From: Patescibacteria group bacterium
GTDB lineage: Bacteria > Patescibacteriota > WWE3 > UBA101185 > UBA10185
Assembly: GCA_018056275.1 (NCBI GenBank)
Contig: JAGPFW010000008.1
Span: 1 to 22,338, forward strand
Reading direction: 5' to 3'
DNA length: 22,338 nt
Positions 19,089 through 22,338 of the stretch are shown piece by piece. Both the position numbers and the translations under genes were made by a program. Position 1 is the stretch's first letter. Every line of letters starts with the position of its first letter. A model generated the notes under the pieces. It was not told the DNA's origin. It made no database searches and worked only from the letters and a program-made list of their open reading frames with translations.

Positions 19089-21152
19089 TTAATTTTGCCC
19101 CACTGCCCCCTTTTTTATTTCCAAAAAGTTTTCCAGTAAGGGAAATCTCTTTTCTCCGTCCACTATCTCGTTCACATCTTCCCTTACCATTTTCACAAAA
19201 TCTAAATCAGTTATGTCCGCAAGTTTAAAATCCAAAAATCCATGCTGCAGTTTTCCAAATATATCCCCTTGCCCCCTTAGTCTTAAGTCAATCTCCGCCA
19301 ATTTTAACCCGTCCAATGTTTCCTCCAAGTATTTAAGTCGGGAATAAGCTTTCTTTGAATAATTTGTTGGGAAAACAAAACAATATCCCCTTTTATTTCC
19401 TCTACCCACTCTCCCTCTTAGCTGATGTAAAGAGGCCAACCCGTATCTTTCCGCGCTTTCTATAACCATAACATCCGCATCCGGAACATCTATTCCCACT
19501 TCTATTACGGGTGTAGATACCAAAACCTTAATTTTTCCAGATCTAAACTCCCCTATTATTTTAGCTTTTTCTTCAGAAGTCATTTTCCCGTGTAGTAATG
19601 CACACTTTTGATCCACAAAAACCCCTTCCTTTAGTTTTGCAAATTCAGCTGTTGCCGCTTTTATGCTTTCCAGATTTTCAGCTCTACTTTCTTCTATAAA
19701 GGGGCAAACTATAAAGGCGCTCATATTTTGTTTGGCAATAAATTCATATATTTCTTTTTGTTTTGAGGTGGGTACAACTTTTGTAATTATTTTTCTTTCC
19801 TTATTTGGATGATCTTTGAGTACAGAAATATCCAGATCTCCATATAAAGTTAGCGCGAGTGTTCTTGGAATGGGCGTTGCAGTCATTGTTAGTAAATGTG
19901 GTGTTGTTTTTTCACTTGTCCGCAAAAGTTGTGTTCTTTGTTCAACCCCAAATCTGTGTTGTTCGTCTATTATTACGAGCCCAATATTTTCAAGTTTCTC
20001 TTGTTGATATAAAAGGGCGTGTGTTCCTATTTGGACATGTGGTTTCCGTCTTTGGGGTTGGGCTTTTTTATCAATGTTGCCTTTTTTATTTTTACTTACC
20101 CTTGTCACTAATATTGTTTCTATCCCCAAAGGTTCCAAAAATCTTTTAAATGTCTCAAAATGCTGTTGAGCTAGTATTTCTGTTGGAGCCATGCACAAAA
20201 CCGAAGTGTTGTTTAGTATTGCCTGATAAGCCGCAATTATCGCCACGATAGTTTTTCCTGTACCCACATCACCTTCTAACAATCTATTCATTGAATAAGG
20301 CTTTTCTAGATCAGCAAGTATGTCTTTTATAGCTATATTTTGGCTTTGTGTTAGCTCAAACGGAAGGTTGCTAATAAATTCCTCAATAATTTTCCCCTCC
20401 TCTCTTGGTATCAGTGGCATGGCATTTTTCTTACTTTTCCATTTTTTCTCCAAAATTGTGGATTGATAAAGTTCAATAAATAATTCTTCATACGCTAGCC
20501 TTTCCCGCGCTTTTTCTAAAGTGGCGAATTCTTTTGGAAAATGAATAGATTTAATTGAGTTTTCCCAGTTTAAAAACTTTCTTTTATTAATAATTTCTTT
20601 TGGTAAAAAGTCGTCAAGCTTTTGTAATTTTGAATTTTCTTGCGTTCCACTTAAGAGGTCGTTTATTCTGGTTCTTATCCATTTTGTGCTAATTCCTTCC
20701 GTTGTGGGATATATTGGGACAATTCTTCCCATGTGTAACCCTTCTTTCTCATATAATTCGGTTTCTGGAACAATAAATGTATTTTTTTTCTCAAACTCTT
20801 CTACTTTACCGTAAATTAAATAGGTCTCCCCTACCCTTATGCTTTTTGAAATATAGTGCATGTTAACCCAAATTAGCTGAACCTCTCCTGTATCATCCAT
20901 TGCCACACCTCTAGTAATTTTCTTTTTATTTTTTGTAAAAATATTTTTAACCGAACTTATTTTGGCTATAACTACTGCTTTTTCCCCCTTTTGGAGATCA
21001 GAAATTTTTTTTATGTTTGAGCGGTCTTCATACCTAAATGGAAAATGATACAACATGTCTAGGATTGTGCTGATGTTCATTTTATTAAGGAGATTTTTAT
21101 ATCTTGGGCCTATCTTTGGAGTTTTTGATATATCGTCACTTAGTAGAAGCAT
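19089..21152 (-). CDS. recG: ATP-dependent DNA helicase RecG
   Basis: 687 residues, normal RecG length. Remodels stalled replication forks and branch-migrates Holliday junctions. N-terminal wedge/OB domain (about 55-150: FPFRYEDRS, GEVQLIWVN), Walker A GDVGTGKT at 294-301, APTEILAQQH, the DEQH box at 396-399 within IIDEQHRFGVEQR, TMTATPIPRTLALTLYGDLD, and the second helicase domain with VGIDVPDA and QLRGRVGRG. All motifs are intact. It lies 45 bases after a small tail-anchored protein gene and 60 bases before rsmD. Confidence 0.97.
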   Translation of the reverse strand: MLLLSDDISKTPKIGPRYKNLLNKMNISTILDMLYHFPFRYEDRSNIKKISDLQKGEKAVVIAKISSVKNIFTKNKKKITRGVAMDDTGEVQLIWVNMHYISKSIRVGETYLIYGKVEEFEKKNTFIVPETELYEKEGLHMGRIVPIYPTTEGISTKWIRTRINDLLSGTQENSKLQKLDDFLPKEIINKRKFLNWENSIKSIHFPKEFATLEKARERLAYEELFIELYQSTILEKKWKSKKNAMPLIPREEGKIIEEFISNLPFELTQSQNIAIKDILADLEKPYSMNRLLEGDVGTGKTIVAIIAAYQAILNNTSVLCMAPTEILAQQHFETFKRFLEPLGIETILVTRVSKNKKGNIDKKAQPQRRKPHVQIGTHALLYQQEKLENIGLVIIDEQHRFGVEQRTQLLRTSEKTTPHLLTMTATPIPRTLALTLYGDLDISVLKDHPNKERKIITKVVPTSKQKEIYEFIAKQNMSAFIVCPFIEESRAENLESIKAATAEFAKLKEGVFVDQKCALLHGKMTSEEKAKIIGEFRSGKIKVLVSTPVIEVGIDVPDADVMVIESAERYGLASLHQLRGRVGRGNKRGYCFVFPTNYSKKAYSRLKYLEETLDGLKLAEIDLRLRGQGDIFGKLQHGFLDFKLADITDLDFVKMVREDVNEIVDGEKRFPLLENFLEIKKGAVGQN

Positions 21153-21197
21153 GAAATATACTTGCGTTTCAGGTTTATTTTACCGCCTTAAAAACTA

Positions 21198-21473
21198 TTA
21201 CCTTAAAAACGGCACAAACAATGGGATAAGCATAGAAGCTGTAGCAATAATCAAAACTATTTTTAAGACCGTGTCCTTTTTAAAGAGTTTCCTAAAAATT
21301 TTCTTTAAGTTTTTAATTTTTTTCTTTTTGTTTGCTTTTTTGCTCTTTTCCTCCCTTTTATTTTTTAAATTTTCCTTAACTTGAAACACCTTTCTCCCTA
21401 TCAAATTAAGTTTTTTTAGCACGGCTACCTTTATGTTTTGGGTTTTCTCCAAAAGTTTATTTAACTTTGCCAT
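21198..21473 (-). CDS. Small basic tail-anchored membrane protein
   Basis: 91 residues, unrecognised. Residues 1-65 are very Lys/Arg-rich and helical, with a KKANKKKKIKNLKK cluster; residues 68-90 form one hydrophobic helix at the extreme C-terminus, so it should be tail-anchored with the basic part in the cytoplasm. The start overlaps the last 17 bases of tyrS, implying coupled expression. The basic arm could bind nucleic acid or acidic lipid; nothing more specific can be said. The strand and AT-content agree with its neighbours. Confidence 0.6.
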   Translation of the reverse strand: MAKLNKLLEKTQNIKVAVLKKLNLIGRKVFQVKENLKNKREEKSKKANKKKKIKNLKKIFRKLFKKDTVLKIVLIIATASMLIPLFVPFLR

Positions 21474-22338
21474 ATTTTCTTTTGCCTAGCTTTATAATGT
21501 CCCCTGATCTTATTATATTTTTTATTGTCATGTTTGGGCTGGTTACCTTTTTGCCATTAATTGTTAACCCCCCTTGTTCTATAATTCTTTTTATTTGGGC
21601 CTTAGAAAGACTTGCATCCATTTGTGCCAAGTTTTCTATTAAAGTTTTTTCCTCACTTATACATATTTCTGGTATGTTTTCTGGAATATCTTCGTTTTGT
21701 ACTGTTTTTTCAAAAAAGTTCTGTGCTTCCCGCGCTAATTCTTCCCCTTTAACAATGCGTACTAATTCATACGCAAGCTTTTTCTTAAGACTCATTGGAT
21801 TTTCGCCTGCATTGATAGTTTGCTCCATTTCCGCAATTTCATCCATTGGAACATCGGTTAAAAGTTCAAAACCAGTTGTTATTAAGTTATCCGGATACGA
21901 CATTGTTTTTCCATAAATAGTTTTAGGGTCATCCGAAAGATTTATGCCATTTCCTTTTGTTTTACTCATTGTCAGCCCCTCTGGAGCAGGCATTAACTTA
22001 TTGGCTCTAACAAACTTCTCTTTTTGTAAGTAGGCTTTTGAGAGTTGGCGGCCCATTAGCATATTAAATATTTGATCAGTTCCCCCTATTTCCATATCCA
22101 CTTGCATTGCTACTCCGTCATAACCTTGCATAAGGGGGTACATAAACTCATGTAGGCGTATGGAATTTCCTTCTTGTAATCGCTTTTGGAATAAATCTCG
22201 CTCTATCATTTGTTGTACGGTTGTTGTTGCCATAAGCTCCTGAAGTTTTTCTAAATTTAGTCTGGAAAGCCATCTACTGTTGCGCTCAAATTTTACGGCG
22301 TTTTTGCCTGAAAAATCTATTAATTGTGCCGCCTGTTC
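21457..22338 (-). CDS. tyrS: Tyrosyl-tRNA synthetase, 5' end outside window
   Basis: The frame is open to the right edge: 35 codons precede the Met at 22233 (starting EQAAQLIDFSG, then RNSRWLSRL), matching the body of TyrRS, so 293 residues of a longer enzyme are visible and the ATP-binding HIGH region is missing. Seen: ERDLFQKR, LHEFMYPLMQGYD, GGTDQIFNMLMGR and the KMSKS-type loop TMSKTKGN. A C-terminal S4 RNA-binding domain (SLSKAQIKRIIEQGG to LGKRKYGKVK) contacts tRNA-Tyr. The gene couples to the small protein downstream. Confidence 0.95.
   Translation of the reverse strand, partial: EQAAQLIDFSGKNAVKFERNSRWLSRLNLEKLQELMATTTVQQMIERDLFQKRLQEGNSIRLHEFMYPLMQGYDGVAMQVDMEIGGTDQIFNMLMGRQLSKAYLQKEKFVRANKLMPAPEGLTMSKTKGNGINLSDDPKTIYGKTMSYPDNLITTGFELLTDVPMDEIAEMEQTINAGENPMSLKKKLAYELVRIVKGEELAREAQNFFEKTVQNEDIPENIPEICISEEKTLIENLAQMDASLSKAQIKRIIEQGGLTINGKKVTSPNMTIKNIIRSGDIIKLGKRKYGKVK

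Noticed and set aside
1..22338. Recoding of UGA, as in Gracilibacteria and Absconditabacteria
   Set aside because: TGA is used as a normal stop at several gene ends (457-1092, the GspH-like, PilW-like and pilM genes, and rnc), with correct protein ends or overlaps.
1..22338. tRNA, rRNA, CRISPR array, insertion sequence or reverse-transcriptase (diversity-generating) element
   Set aside because: Read for T-loop signatures, regularly spaced repeats, transposase and reverse-transcriptase motifs; none was seen.

Overview
The window looks like a chromosomal segment of a Patescibacteria (Candidate Phyla Radiation) bacterium. The basis is an AT-rich genome using the standard bacterial code (TGA ends several genes), type IV pilus genes without the outer-membrane parts PilP/PilQ in the visible cluster, an acyl-carrier-protein homologue that has lost its prosthetic-group serine, a reduced zinc-free L32, and compact housekeeping operons. 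The class cannot be decided from this sequence.

Region 1 (1-3470) is accessory and compositionally mixed. Three GC-rich genes for probably exported proteins (a partial transglutaminase-like protein, a sortase-like protein and a small Cys-containing secreted protein) are each followed, 6 to 8 bases after the stop codon, by a hairpin. Between the second and third lie AT-rich genes: a very small membrane peptide and, on the minus strand, a large metallopeptidase with a twin-arginine-like N-terminus.

Region 2 (3522-15279, plus strand) is a type IV pilus locus. It begins with a 1209-residue surface protein carrying a GC-rich, cysteine-rich insert with a knottin-like pattern, then a PilX/GspK-like minor pilin. 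Three GxxxxE-type pilins follow, two of them with their own strong promoters. Next come a GspH/FimT-like, a PilV-like and a PilW-like minor pilin, then the inner-membrane assembly genes pilM, pilN and pilO, then a GspG-like pilin with a DPWG/DGxxGG signature. PilM, PilN and PilO would form the cytoplasmic-to-periplasmic alignment scaffold, while the pilins and the large protein would form the fibre and its tip. The ATPases, PilC and prepilin peptidase are not in this window.

Region 3 (15328-22338, minus strand) is housekeeping, read from right to left: tyrS (runs off the window), a basic tail-anchored small protein, recG, rsmD, rpmF, nusB, an ACP-like gene, rnc, rpsP, khpA and trmD. rpmF (51 codons) is easy to miss but sits between rsmD and nusB behind two tandem promoters.

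A recurring theme is promoter layout. Several genes have a -10 hexamer exactly six bases before the ATG (pilM, rsmD, trmD, the metallopeptidase and the small peptide at 1255), which predicts leaderless mRNAs. Likely high-expression genes (two pilins, rpmF, the small secreted gene at 3103) instead have a leader and a strong Shine-Dalgarno sequence. No stretch longer than 300 bases lacks a gene. No tRNA, rRNA, CRISPR array or insertion sequence was seen.
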